Source: Campylobacter concisus (GTDB lineage: Bacteria > Campylobacterota > Campylobacteria > Campylobacterales > Campylobacteraceae). Taken from it: a DNA stretch of 64,000 bases. Shown one piece after another: positions 19,257 through 27,925 of the stretch (the first letter of the stretch is position 1; the number at the start of each line of letters is the position of its first letter). Position numbers and translations under genes: made by a program. The DNA is taken from the NCBI RefSeq assembly GCF_002913045.1, contig NZ_PPAF01000035.1, positions 496,001-560,000 of the forward strand, read 5' to 3'. The notes under the pieces were generated by a model. It was not told the origin of the DNA. It did not search any database and was given only the letters and a program-made list of their open reading frames with translations.

Positions 19257-20484
19257 TTATCACCTCATTTATTTTTCTTGCACATTCAAAAAAATACTCA
19301 AGCTTGTTTAGCTCAAGTAAATCGCCATCAAGTATGAAATTTGCCCTATCACTAAAATTTTTCTCACTCACAAACAAAAATTCTTCATATTTTATCTCGC
19401 CATCAAGATAGCCATTTAATAAATCAATAAAATCACTATCAAGCTTACCTTGCTTAAAATCTTGCAAATTTAACTTCGCATTTAAGCCTTTGATCGTGCT
19501 TTCTAGCTCTTTTAGGCGAGTGATTATTCTATTTTCTTCATCGCTTAGATCAAGTGCCGCCTTTTGCTCTTCAATGCGTTTAACTTGACTTTGTTTGCTA
19601 AGACTTAAGCTATCAGGCAGCTTCCACTCAAACTCCACTCTAGGCTTGTTCGTATCAGCGTAAGCACCTATCATCTGCGAAGTCGTCCTCTCACCTTTTT
19701 TAAAGCTGTTATTATTCACACTTTGCGTATCTTTTAAGTAAATTTTTGGAGCAAATTTACTCTTTTGCCTCTCATTTTCTTGCTCTTTTATAAATTTTTC
19801 TTGCTCCATTGCCCCAAGTTTTGCGCTTATATCATCTTTACTAAAATCTGGCATCATTATCTTTGAGCCAGCATTAAAGCCGATCTCGCCGTTTGAGAGC
19901 AAATTTATCCTTGAGTTTAGCTCGGCTAGCTTAAGCCCAAGCTCGTCAAGCTCAGCTCTTTTTTTATTAAGAGTAAAATTTATCGCATCAAATTCACTCT
20001 TATCGATCTCGCCATACTCAAACCAAAACTCATTTTCAGCCGCAGCCTTGGCAAAGCTATCTACAAATTTTGTCTCTAAATTTATAAGCGAATTTAGGGC
20101 AACGGCATTAAAATAGACCTTTGCGACCTGAAAAGCGGTGAGATTCATCAGCTCTTCATCTTTGTAGATTTTCTCCACACCTTTGTGATCTAAAATTTTA
20201 TCAGCAGCCTCGCTCGCACCGCCGTCAAAGATAAGATATTCAACCTTTGCCGTGATCGATCCCGCCTTTGTCATATATCCGCCCTTTATCTCATCAGGCA
20301 CAAAGGTATATCTGCCATCAAGGGATAAATTTAGCTTGTTACTCTTATTTTTATTTATATATTCATTTTTATTAAATTCTTTCAAACTCTCAAGCCTTGC
20401 ACTTTGCGCTAGAGCGATGATCTCTAGTAAATTTCCAGCCCAAAGAGGCAAGGCAAAGAGCAAAACTGCCAAAATTTTCTTCAA
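19249..20484 (-). CDS. TolC-family outer-membrane efflux protein (second copy of the cluster)
   Basis: The 411 residues have a signal peptide (MKKILAVLLFALPLWAG, about 1-17) followed by long alpha-hairpins and the family segment EYLIFDGGASEAADKI (about 87-102). It is a little short for TolC. It follows the RND pump gene with a 4-bp overlap. The cluster carries another TolC-like gene at 24244-25509 with the equivalent FLLYDGGAREARLKM segment, so two different outer-membrane channels flank one pump. Confidence 0.82.
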   Translation of the reverse strand: MKKILAVLLFALPLWAGNLLEIIALAQSARLESLKEFNKNEYINKNKSNKLNLSLDGRYTFVPDEIKGGYMTKAGSITAKVEYLIFDGGASEAADKILDHKGVEKIYKDEELMNLTAFQVAKVYFNAVALNSLINLETKFVDSFAKAAAENEFWFEYGEIDKSEFDAINFTLNKKRAELDELGLKLAELNSRINLLSNGEIGFNAGSKIMMPDFSKDDISAKLGAMEQEKFIKEQENERQKSKFAPKIYLKDTQSVNNNSFKKGERTTSQMIGAYADTNKPRVEFEWKLPDSLSLSKQSQVKRIEEQKAALDLSDEENRIITRLKELESTIKGLNAKLNLQDFKQGKLDSDFIDLLNGYLDGEIKYEEFLFVSEKNFSDRANFILDGDLLELNKLEYFFECARKINEVIIE

Positions 20485-23400
20485 ATTCTCTCCCTTTCAT
20501 AAAATTTTCTTATAAATTTATCAAGATTATAAACCCATGCAAAGAGCACTGGCACGACAAGCAAGCTTAGCAAGGTCGAGCTAATGAGCCCAAAGATGAT
20601 GCTTATAGCCATAGGTGAGTTTGCCTCAAAGCCAGCTCCTCTACTAAGGGCAAGTGGCAGCATAGCAAATATCATCGCAAAAGTGGTCATCAAAACAGCT
20701 CTTAGGCGCTTTTTAGCAGCCATTTTCACAGCTTCGTTTGCCTCCATACCGCTATTTGCAAAGTGATTTGCAAAATCAACGACTAAGATGGCGTTTTTAC
20801 CGACCATACCAAAGAGCAAGATGACGCCAACCATGACAAATAGGCTAAATGGATTGCCGCTTATAAAAAGTCCGATCACCACGCCACAAAAGGCAAGCGG
20901 CATGGCTAGCATGATGAGAAATGGCAGCAAAAAGCTCTCATAAAGTGCAGCTAGCACCATGTAAATAAGCACCGCACTCGCACTTACCGTAAAGATAAAA
21001 GAAGCGTTTGTATCATCCATCAGCTCGACAAATCCAAGAAATTTATACTTGAAATTTGCTGGCAAAATTTCATCAAGCTTCTTTGAAATTTCATTTGCCA
21101 CGCTATTTAGCGGAGCGTTATTTTTGGTATTTGCTAAAAATTTTATCTCATCAGCTCTATTAAATCTAGAAATACTAGCTGGCTTTTGCTCAAAACTAAT
21201 CGTCGCCACATCGCCAAGTGTGACAAAAAAGCCCTCTTTGCTTCTTATCTTGGTCTTTAAGATATCATTTGTATCGCTTCTAAATTTATCATCAAGGCGC
21301 ATATAAAGCTCATACTCTTTGCCATTTTCGTTTTCAAAAACAGAGACCTCGTTCTGGCTAAATGCGCTATAAACGGCGCTTGCAACGCTGGCTTTGTCTA
21401 AATTTAGCCTCTTAGCCTTATCTTCATCGATAGAAATTTGCACGCGTTTTAGCAGATCTTCTTCGGGCGAATTTACGTCCGTTGCGTCATTTATCTCTTT
21501 TAGCATTTTGCTGATCTTTGGCACAAATTTCTCTAGATCTTTGCCGTTTTCAGAGGTGATAGTAAGCTTAACTGGCTGCACATCGCCACCTTCAACCACT
21601 GGCAAATCAGCTACAATGACGCTCATATCATCACTTTTTAGCTTGTCGCGAAACCTCTGCATGATAGCGTTTTGCCGCTCGTGATTGGCTCTATCTTTTA
21701 GCTCTTTTAGCCTAACGTAAGCTTTTACAAGATAAGGCTGCTTGGCATCTGTGTAGCCAAGGATGAAGTAGGCGTAAGCTACCTGAGGATCGGCATTTAT
21801 GAGTGAAATTTTATCTTTTAGTTTATCTTTGCTAGCTTGCAGGCTAAGTGAAGGATCAAGCTTAAAGTAGATGTTAAACTCCGAGTTATCCTCGCTTGGC
21901 ATGAAGTCACCGCCTACAAATTTAGCCAGTCCAAACGAGCAAACAACGACCACAAACGTTATGGCTAAAAATACGAGCTTAAATTTAAGCGCCAAAGCTA
22001 AAATTTTCTCATAGAAATTTTCAAGTGCCTCAAAAAATGGCTCGCTTTTTAGAAAAAAGCCACTTTGTTTGGCATTTACAAACCTAGCACTAAGCGTTGG
22101 TACAAGAAATATACTCACAAAAAATGAAATGACGATGCCAGCTGCCACGCTCATCGCAAATGAGTTAAAGTATTTGCCAACGATACCGCTCATAAAGGCT
22201 ATTGGCACGAAGACGCAAAGCAGCACGAGCGAGATCGCAAAGACGCTAAACGCTATCTCTTTTATGCCTGCAAAGCTTGCTTTTAGGGCGTTTGGCTCAT
22301 CTTTTAGCTTACTAGCGATATTTTCAGTGACAACTATCGCATCATCGATGAAAATTCCAATGCCAAGCGTTAGCGCTATGAGGCTTAGGCGGTTTATGTC
22401 GTAGCCTAGGGCATTTATGATGAAAAATGTCGCCACGATGCTAGTTGGTATAGCTACGACTGAGATGATGGTGATCGAGAAATTTCTTAAAAACAGATAT
22501 ACGATCACTATGGTTAGCAAGACACCAAGGATCATATCAAAGGCGGTTTGATCGATGTGTTTTTGTATCACTTCGCTCTTATCATAAGCTATTTTTACGT
22601 CGTATTCATTGCCAAGCAGGCTTTTAAACTGATCTAGCTTTGACTCAGCTAGAGCGATCACGGTTAGAGCGTTTGCGTCTGGGGCTAGCTCAAGACCCAA
22701 CAAGACGCCACTTTTTTTATCCATTATCGCTGCTTCGTTTGCGTCTTTGTAAGAAAGCTCAACACTTGCGATATCTTTTAAAAAGACCCCTTGCTTGATC
22801 GTTAAATTTCTTATCTCATCTATGCTTTTGGCGCTGAAATCTGACTTGATAGCCATTTGAATTTGCTCATTTTCTATCTTGCCAAGTGGCGCTTTTAAAT
22901 TTTCAACCTTTATCAAATTTGCCACTTCGTTTGCGCTAAGAGCGTTTTTATCAAGCTTAAATCTATCTAGTAAAATTTTCACCGCTGGCTCTAAAAAGCC
23001 ATTAGTCTTGACCTTTGAAACGCCGCTAATGCGCTCCAAAAATGGCTTTGCCACATCATCTATCTCTTGCATAAGCTTAGTTTCGTTGCCATCAAGCCTC
23101 GTGATAAAGAGGCTAAAGACGGCTGAAGAGAGGCCGTTTAGCTTTTCTATCTCGTAGTTTGCGTTTAACCTTGCTTTTTGCATCTTGTCGCGGACGTCGT
23201 TTGTAGCGCTCTCTAGGTCTTTGTTTAGCTCAAATTCGATGCTAACCACACTTAGGTTATCAAAGCTTGTTGAGTAAATTTTCTTGATACCTTCAATGCT
23301 TGAAATTTCATCTTCGATCTTTTGCGTGATCTTAGTTTTTATATAGTTCATATCGCCGTTTGCGTAAGTCGTAATCTTGACGATTGGGATATTTACTTGC

Positions 23401-23507
23401 GGATATAAATTTATATTCATCGTCTTTAGAGAATAAATTCCAAAGACAACGAGGCTTAAAAAAACCATTAATGTAGTTATAGGGCGGTTGATGGCTGTTT
23501 TTATCAT
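20481..23507 (-). CDS. RND-family efflux pump, inner-membrane subunit (AcrB/HAE1-like)
   Basis: The 1008-residue proton-driven exporter has 12 helices with two large periplasmic loops (about residues 35-320 and 540-830). It begins MIKTAINRPITTLMVFLSL. The helix-4 segment LGIGIFIDDAIVVTENI (about 382-398) carries the paired Asp residues of the proton relay. The second half contains VGVILLFGMVGKNAILVVDF (about 900). It is the central gene of an overlapping unit with an adaptor and two TolC-like proteins. The substrate is unknown; drugs, bile components or metals are possible. Confidence 0.92.
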   Translation of the reverse strand: MIKTAINRPITTLMVFLSLVVFGIYSLKTMNINLYPQVNIPIVKITTYANGDMNYIKTKITQKIEDEISSIEGIKKIYSTSFDNLSVVSIEFELNKDLESATNDVRDKMQKARLNANYEIEKLNGLSSAVFSLFITRLDGNETKLMQEIDDVAKPFLERISGVSKVKTNGFLEPAVKILLDRFKLDKNALSANEVANLIKVENLKAPLGKIENEQIQMAIKSDFSAKSIDEIRNLTIKQGVFLKDIASVELSYKDANEAAIMDKKSGVLLGLELAPDANALTVIALAESKLDQFKSLLGNEYDVKIAYDKSEVIQKHIDQTAFDMILGVLLTIVIVYLFLRNFSITIISVVAIPTSIVATFFIINALGYDINRLSLIALTLGIGIFIDDAIVVTENIASKLKDEPNALKASFAGIKEIAFSVFAISLVLLCVFVPIAFMSGIVGKYFNSFAMSVAAGIVISFFVSIFLVPTLSARFVNAKQSGFFLKSEPFFEALENFYEKILALALKFKLVFLAITFVVVVCSFGLAKFVGGDFMPSEDNSEFNIYFKLDPSLSLQASKDKLKDKISLINADPQVAYAYFILGYTDAKQPYLVKAYVRLKELKDRANHERQNAIMQRFRDKLKSDDMSVIVADLPVVEGGDVQPVKLTITSENGKDLEKFVPKISKMLKEINDATDVNSPEEDLLKRVQISIDEDKAKRLNLDKASVASAVYSAFSQNEVSVFENENGKEYELYMRLDDKFRSDTNDILKTKIRSKEGFFVTLGDVATISFEQKPASISRFNRADEIKFLANTKNNAPLNSVANEISKKLDEILPANFKYKFLGFVELMDDTNASFIFTVSASAVLIYMVLAALYESFLLPFLIMLAMPLAFCGVVIGLFISGNPFSLFVMVGVILLFGMVGKNAILVVDFANHFANSGMEANEAVKMAAKKRLRAVLMTTFAMIFAMLPLALSRGAGFEANSPMAISIIFGLISSTLLSLLVVPVLFAWVYNLDKFIRKFYERERI

Positions 23508-24247
23508 TTATTTTTGCCGATTATCACTTTTCCTTGACCAAACATGCCAGGTTTTAGGCCGCTGTCATAAGCCTGGGCGTAAAATTTTCTAGTCTCTCGC
23601 TTAATCTCTGGATAGATGAGAGCGATTTTAACCTCTTTTTCATTGCTTGTTGCGTCAAGTTTAAATTTAAATGTATCGCCAATCTTTACCAAATCTACAT
23701 ATTTTTCATCGATCGCTATTAAAATTTTTGCCTCATTTGAATTTAAAACAAAAGCTGGACTAAGTGGCGAAACGCCCTCTCCAAGCTCAATGTTTTTGCT
23801 TGCGATGACGCCATCAAATGGAGCTTTTAAAACAGCTTTTTTAAGGCGATCTTGCGCATTTAAAATAGCGATTTGTGCACTTTGAACCCGAAGTATCGCT
23901 TCGTCAAATTTATACTTTACCTCGTCAAATTCTTGCTTTGAAGTGACATCTCTTACTTGAGTAAATTTACTTAAAGTATTTTTTGCAAATTCACTAGCAT
24001 TTTTTGCCAGCTCAAGATCATTTTTTGCCTTTTTAAGAGCGATTTCTAAGCTGCTTTGATCAAGAATGGCTAAAGCGTCGCCCTTTCTAACGTGGCTTGA
24101 AACATCTACAAAAATTTTATCCACCTTGCCACTACTCTCAAAAGCAAGCTTTGAGTTTTGTTTGGCATAGACTTCAAAATCAGCAAAAATTTCCTCACTA
24201 GCAAATGAAAAAATGCCAAATATCATTAAAATTATCAGCTTTTTCAA
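23504..24247 (-). CDS. RND periplasmic adaptor (membrane fusion protein), short
   Basis: The 247-residue protein has a signal peptide (about 1-16) and a lipoyl/barrel-sandwich split around a coiled-coil hairpin: KIFVDVSSHVRKGDALAILD (about 45-64) and APFDGVIASKNIELGEGVSP (about 142-161). A beta-barrel follows. It is shorter than the usual 350-400, lacking most of the C-terminal membrane-proximal domain, as seen in some epsilonproteobacterial adaptors. It overlaps both neighbours by 4 bp. Role: bridging the RND pump to a TolC channel. Confidence 0.86.
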   Translation of the reverse strand: MKKLIILMIFGIFSFASEEIFADFEVYAKQNSKLAFESSGKVDKIFVDVSSHVRKGDALAILDQSSLEIALKKAKNDLELAKNASEFAKNTLSKFTQVRDVTSKQEFDEVKYKFDEAILRVQSAQIAILNAQDRLKKAVLKAPFDGVIASKNIELGEGVSPLSPAFVLNSNEAKILIAIDEKYVDLVKIGDTFKFKLDATSNEKEVKIALIYPEIKRETRKFYAQAYDSGLKPGMFGQGKVIIGKNK

Positions 24248-25509
24248 TCCCTAATCCTCTCTAAAATCGGCTCACCTTTTTCAAAAAAGAACTCCGCTTT
24301 TTTGATCTCAAGCTCATCTTTTGCACTCTCAAAAAGACTAATGGCATCAAATTTTTGAGAGAGTGCCTCAAGCAGGTCGCTATATCCTAAAAGCCCAGAG
24401 TTATACTTCTCATAGCTAGCTTTTAATGCCAAATCGCTTGCTCTTACATATTCGTTTAGTGAAGCAATTTTTGAAGTAAGCACCACGATTTCACTTTGCA
24501 AATTTTTAAGCCTTGTCTCGTTTTCACGCTTTTTATACTCCAAATTTAGCCTTGCCTCATCAAGCGCGATCTTTTGAGCCTGACTCATCTTGCTAGTAGC
24601 AAAAAAATCAAAAATTTTCCATTTAAAAGTGATACCAAATTTATTACCATGAGTATCTTCTTTTAGGTATTTATCCACGTATGAGCGGTAAGAACTAAGC
24701 CTGCCTAGATCGATATCGTAATTATTTTTATAAAATCCATATGTGTCATAAAGCAAAATTTGAGGCAAAAAGCCAGCCTTTGCCTCGCTAAGCTTAGCTT
24801 CACTTAAAAATATATCTTGGCTTAGTCTATCAAGCTCAGCATTCTTTGAAACTAAATTTGAGCTAATATCAGCCATCTTTGCTCCGGCTACTGGTAAAAT
24901 TTTCTCACCAGTTAGCAAATTTATCTCATTTAAAATTTGCTCCATTTTGTTTTTGTATTCAAGCTGCGTGCTATTAGCTAAGTAATATTTAGCCCTTACA
25001 TTCTCAAGCTCATCTTTTGCGGCAAGGCCTGCTTTGTTTGCCTTTTCAAGCTTGTCTAGAACGCCTTTTAAAAAATTTGCTTGAGCCTGTTTGGCTGTGA
25101 TTATATTTTCAAGTGCAGCTGCGTTAAAGTATAAATTTACAGCCTTAAATGCAAGGTAGTTTTTAGCTTCATCACTAGCGATCATGGCTTTGTTTTTTAA
25201 AAGCTGGCTCATCTTTAGCCTAGCCTCTCTAGCCCCGCCGTCATATAGCAAAAAATCTATCCTAGCTAGCACACCGGCTGACTCTTTAGCGACTACACTT
25301 GGAAAAGTGCTTGCATTTTTGCCATATGAGCCCTCTAGGCTAAGGCTTGGCATATATGAGCTCAATGTGGCTTCATCGTTTAAATTTGCTCTTTTTAACT
25401 CAAGCTCTTTGATCTTTGAAATTTCATTTTGCGTTGCCTTGTTTGCGATCACGCTTAAATTTGAACCAAGCAAAAATATCGGCAAAAAAATGAATAAAAT
25501 TTTTTTCAT
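24244..25509 (-). CDS. TolC-family outer-membrane efflux protein
   Basis: From the ATG at 25507-25509 the product is 421 residues with a signal peptide (MKKILFIFLPIFLLGSNLSV). It has two TolC repeats rich in long helices, and FLLYDGGAREARLKM in the first repeat. I prefer this start over an in-frame ATG 14 codons upstream because it makes a normal signal peptide and an exact stop-start junction (TAATG) with fliP. It overlaps the adaptor gene by 4 bp. Confidence 0.88.
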   Translation of the reverse strand: MKKILFIFLPIFLLGSNLSVIANKATQNEISKIKELELKRANLNDEATLSSYMPSLSLEGSYGKNASTFPSVVAKESAGVLARIDFLLYDGGAREARLKMSQLLKNKAMIASDEAKNYLAFKAVNLYFNAAALENIITAKQAQANFLKGVLDKLEKANKAGLAAKDELENVRAKYYLANSTQLEYKNKMEQILNEINLLTGEKILPVAGAKMADISSNLVSKNAELDRLSQDIFLSEAKLSEAKAGFLPQILLYDTYGFYKNNYDIDLGRLSSYRSYVDKYLKEDTHGNKFGITFKWKIFDFFATSKMSQAQKIALDEARLNLEYKKRENETRLKNLQSEIVVLTSKIASLNEYVRASDLALKASYEKYNSGLLGYSDLLEALSQKFDAISLFESAKDELEIKKAEFFFEKGEPILERIRD

Positions 25510-26240
25510 TAGTGAAAGCTTTTTACAAGATTTCCTATTAGTAAATTCCAACCATCAACAAGCACGAATATGAGCAGTTTAAATGGTAGTGAGATCATTA
25601 CAGGAGGAAGCATCATCATACCCATGGCCATTAGCACTGAGCTTACGACCATGTCGATGACAAGAAATGGCAAATAGAGCAAAAACGCTATCTCAAAAGA
25701 TGTCTTTAGCTCACTTATCATGAAAGCTGACATTGCAATACTTAGCGGTATCTCTTCGATATTTGCTGGATTTTGTAAATTTCTAATCCTAAAGAAAAGT
25801 GCAAGGTCTTTTTCTCTTGTGTTTTTTACCATAAATTCTTTAAATGGCTTTAAGCTTTTATCAAGCATCTCTTCATAGCCTATTTGCTCAGCTATATAAG
25901 GCTTTATGCCATCATTATAGCTCTTTTGCCCAACTGGCTCCATGATGAAAAATGTAAGCACCATCGCAAGCGAGATGAGTACTGTTGAAGGTGGAACTTG
26001 TTGCGTGCCCATGGCTTGGCGCAAAAATGAAAATACGATAACAAGCCTTAAAAAACTTGTCATCATAAAAATGAGCGAAGGAGCAAGTGCAAGTGCGGTG
26101 AGGATTAGTAAAACGTTTAGAGAATTTACAAGCTGCTCAGCATTTGCAGGAGAATTTAGACTTAAATTTATAGTTGGCAAGGCCGGATCAGCCCCAAAAA
26201 CCACACAAAATAAAACCGCTAAGCTAAGCAGTGCTTTCAA
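25509..26240 (-). CDS. fliP: FliP, flagellar type III export gate protein
   Basis: The 243-residue export-gate subunit has a signal peptide (about 1-16), then LLILTALALAPSLIFMMTSF and the conserved VFSFLRQAMGTQQVPP (about 69-84) and FLIDMVVSSVLMAMGMMMLPP-type segments (about 193-213). FliP with FliQ and FliR forms the substrate gate of flagellar secretion. It lies 2 bp after motB and is joined to a TolC-like gene by a TAATG overlap. This mixes motility and efflux genes in one transcript. Confidence 0.96.
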   Translation of the reverse strand: MKALLSLAVLFCVVFGADPALPTINLSLNSPANAEQLVNSLNVLLILTALALAPSLIFMMTSFLRLVIVFSFLRQAMGTQQVPPSTVLISLAMVLTFFIMEPVGQKSYNDGIKPYIAEQIGYEEMLDKSLKPFKEFMVKNTREKDLALFFRIRNLQNPANIEEIPLSIAMSAFMISELKTSFEIAFLLYLPFLVIDMVVSSVLMAMGMMMLPPVMISLPFKLLIFVLVDGWNLLIGNLVKSFH

Positions 26241-26242
26241 GA

Positions 26243-27022
26243 CTAATTCCTCATATCAAGGATACTTTTCTTAGTAGCCTCTTTGTTTTTTGGCTCAAGA
26301 GAGACGAAGTGAATTTCTACTCTATTGTTTTTTGCCCTACCCTCTTCTGTGTTATTAGTAGCAATAGGATCAAATGAAGCCTTTCCTGAAGCTATCAGCC
26401 TATTTTGTGGTACGCCGTCACTACTAAGCTGCTCTACTACGCTTAAAGCTCTTGCAGTTGAAAGTTGCCAGTTGTTTTTATAAGCTGAGTCTTTATTTGG
26501 CTCTATGTTATCAGTATGTCCGATGATGTCGACCTTTACTTCATTTGGCATTTTTGCCACAATCATACCTATACGTTTTAAAAATAACTTTGCATCTTCA
26601 CCAGAAATTTCAGCACTATCCTTATCAAAAAGCATGGCTGCTGGAAGCCTTACGATAAAGCCATCTTCGCTCTCTTCCATCGTAATCTCAGGTGCGCCAC
26701 TAGCAGTTAGTAACTCATTTATTTTTTTAACTGTCGCACTTAGCTCGCTTTGTGAGCCTTTTTGCCTGCTTGATTTTTTTGCACGAGTGCTTTCTGGGTC
26801 TGTCTCTTTTTCTATCTGATTTTCAGGCCTAGCACCGCCTTCAAGTACGCTTAGAGCGCCAGCTAGCGAGCCAACAGCAGCCTCCATCTTTTTAGCATCC
26901 ATTGTTGCCATCGAAAGAAGCAAAACGAAAAAACAAAGTAAAAGCGACATGAGGTCACCAAAAGTAGCAAGCCACTCAGGCATACACTTTGGGCACTCTT
27001 TAGGATCTATTAATTTACCCAT
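26243..27022 (-). CDS. motB: MotB, flagellar stator protein
   Basis: The 259 residues have a single N-terminal membrane helix with the proton-binding Asp in ATFGDLMSLLLCFFVLL (Asp about 23). A plug/linker and a C-terminal OmpA-like peptidoglycan-binding domain follow (DIIGHTDNIEPN about 164, NNRVEIHFV about 234). An N-terminal CPKC pair (residues 10-13) precedes the helix. The start codon overlaps the motA stop by one base. Confidence 0.96.
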   Translation of the reverse strand: MGKLIDPKECPKCMPEWLATFGDLMSLLLCFFVLLLSMATMDAKKMEAAVGSLAGALSVLEGGARPENQIEKETDPESTRAKKSSRQKGSQSELSATVKKINELLTASGAPEITMEESEDGFIVRLPAAMLFDKDSAEISGEDAKLFLKRIGMIVAKMPNEVKVDIIGHTDNIEPNKDSAYKNNWQLSTARALSVVEQLSSDGVPQNRLIASGKASFDPIATNNTEEGRAKNNRVEIHFVSLEPKNKEATKKSILDMRN

Positions 27023-27789
27023 TATTCAAACTGACTTTTTCTATCTTTTGGTGGTAAAAACGCCAAGAGCTTAGCTTCAAGAGTTCTTGGATTATCCCCT
27101 GCTTGTATCGCCATGATACCCTCTAAAATGACTTGTTTTTCAAGTGCCTCGTCAGAGTCACGTATTGAGAGGATATTTGCCACAGGTGCACCGATGATGT
27201 TACCTATCATCGCACCATAAAGTGTCGTAAGCAAAGCAACCGCCATTGACGGACCGATCGCACTAGGATCTGACATGTTAAGAAGCATCGCAACAAGACC
27301 TATTAGAGTACCGATCATACCCATCGCACCAGCAAAACCGCCAATTTGTTCAAAAATTTTAATGTTATTTGTATGTCTAGCACTAGTTTGGTCTATATCA
27401 ATCTCTAAAAGTGCTCTTATAGCATCTGGCTCGTTACCATCGACAGCCATTGAAAGACCTTTTTTTAAAAACTGATTTGTTTCGTTATTTACTTCGCTCT
27501 CAAGTGCTAGTATTCCATCGCGTCTAGCTTTTGTAGAGTAATCAACTATCTTTTTTATAGTCTCAGGCAAATTTACAACAACAGGTGGCTTAACGGCAAC
27601 ACCATAAAATTTACCAATACCTTTAAGCGTCTCCATCTTGAAGCCAACCATCATAACGCCGATAGTACCACCAAAAACGATCATTATCGAAGGTACGTCG
27701 ATATATGGTCCTATACCAACGCCAATTGCCATTGATCCAAACAAAAGCACTAGGGTCAAAACCCAGCCGACGACGGTTCCTAAATCCAT
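27022..27789 (-). CDS. motA: MotA, flagellar stator protein
   Basis: The 255-residue four-helix stator subunit begins MDLGTVVGWVLTLVLLFG. It contains the cytoplasmic loop residues for rotor contact and the helix 3-4 signature GAMGMIGTLIGLVAMLLNM (about 153-171). Together with MotB it forms the proton-driven stator. It is the first gene of the minus-strand run. Upstream, TATAAA in the gap 27790-27883 is a possible -10, and I see no confident sigma28 or sigma54 motif. Confidence 0.96.
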   Translation of the reverse strand: MDLGTVVGWVLTLVLLFGSMAIGVGIGPYIDVPSIMIVFGGTIGVMMVGFKMETLKGIGKFYGVAVKPPVVVNLPETIKKIVDYSTKARRDGILALESEVNNETNQFLKKGLSMAVDGNEPDAIRALLEIDIDQTSARHTNNIKIFEQIGGFAGAMGMIGTLIGLVAMLLNMSDPSAIGPSMAVALLTTLYGAMIGNIIGAPVANILSIRDSDEALEKQVILEGIMAIQAGDNPRTLEAKLLAFLPPKDRKSQFE

Positions 27790-27887
27790 TTAAACTCGCT
27801 TTATTTATAAATTCTTAAGATTGCCTATTCTATTAGCTTTTTGTTGAAAAAATCGTTAAATTAAAAAAATTGTTTGCCATTTTTTGA

Positions 27888-27893
27888 TACAAT
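27888..27893 (+). promoter_or_regulatory. probable -10 box of glmU
   Basis: TACAAT in TTTTTTGATACAAT, 32 bp upstream of the glmU ATG. The context is divergent from motA. Confidence 0.5.
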
Positions 27894-27925
27894 CTGCGAA
27901 ATTTTTAACGTTAAAAGGCTTAAAA

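Noticed and set aside
27790-27883. sigma28 or sigma54 promoter for motA
   Set aside because: No CGATWT or GG-N10-GC element at proper spacing was found; only a TATAAA box is present.
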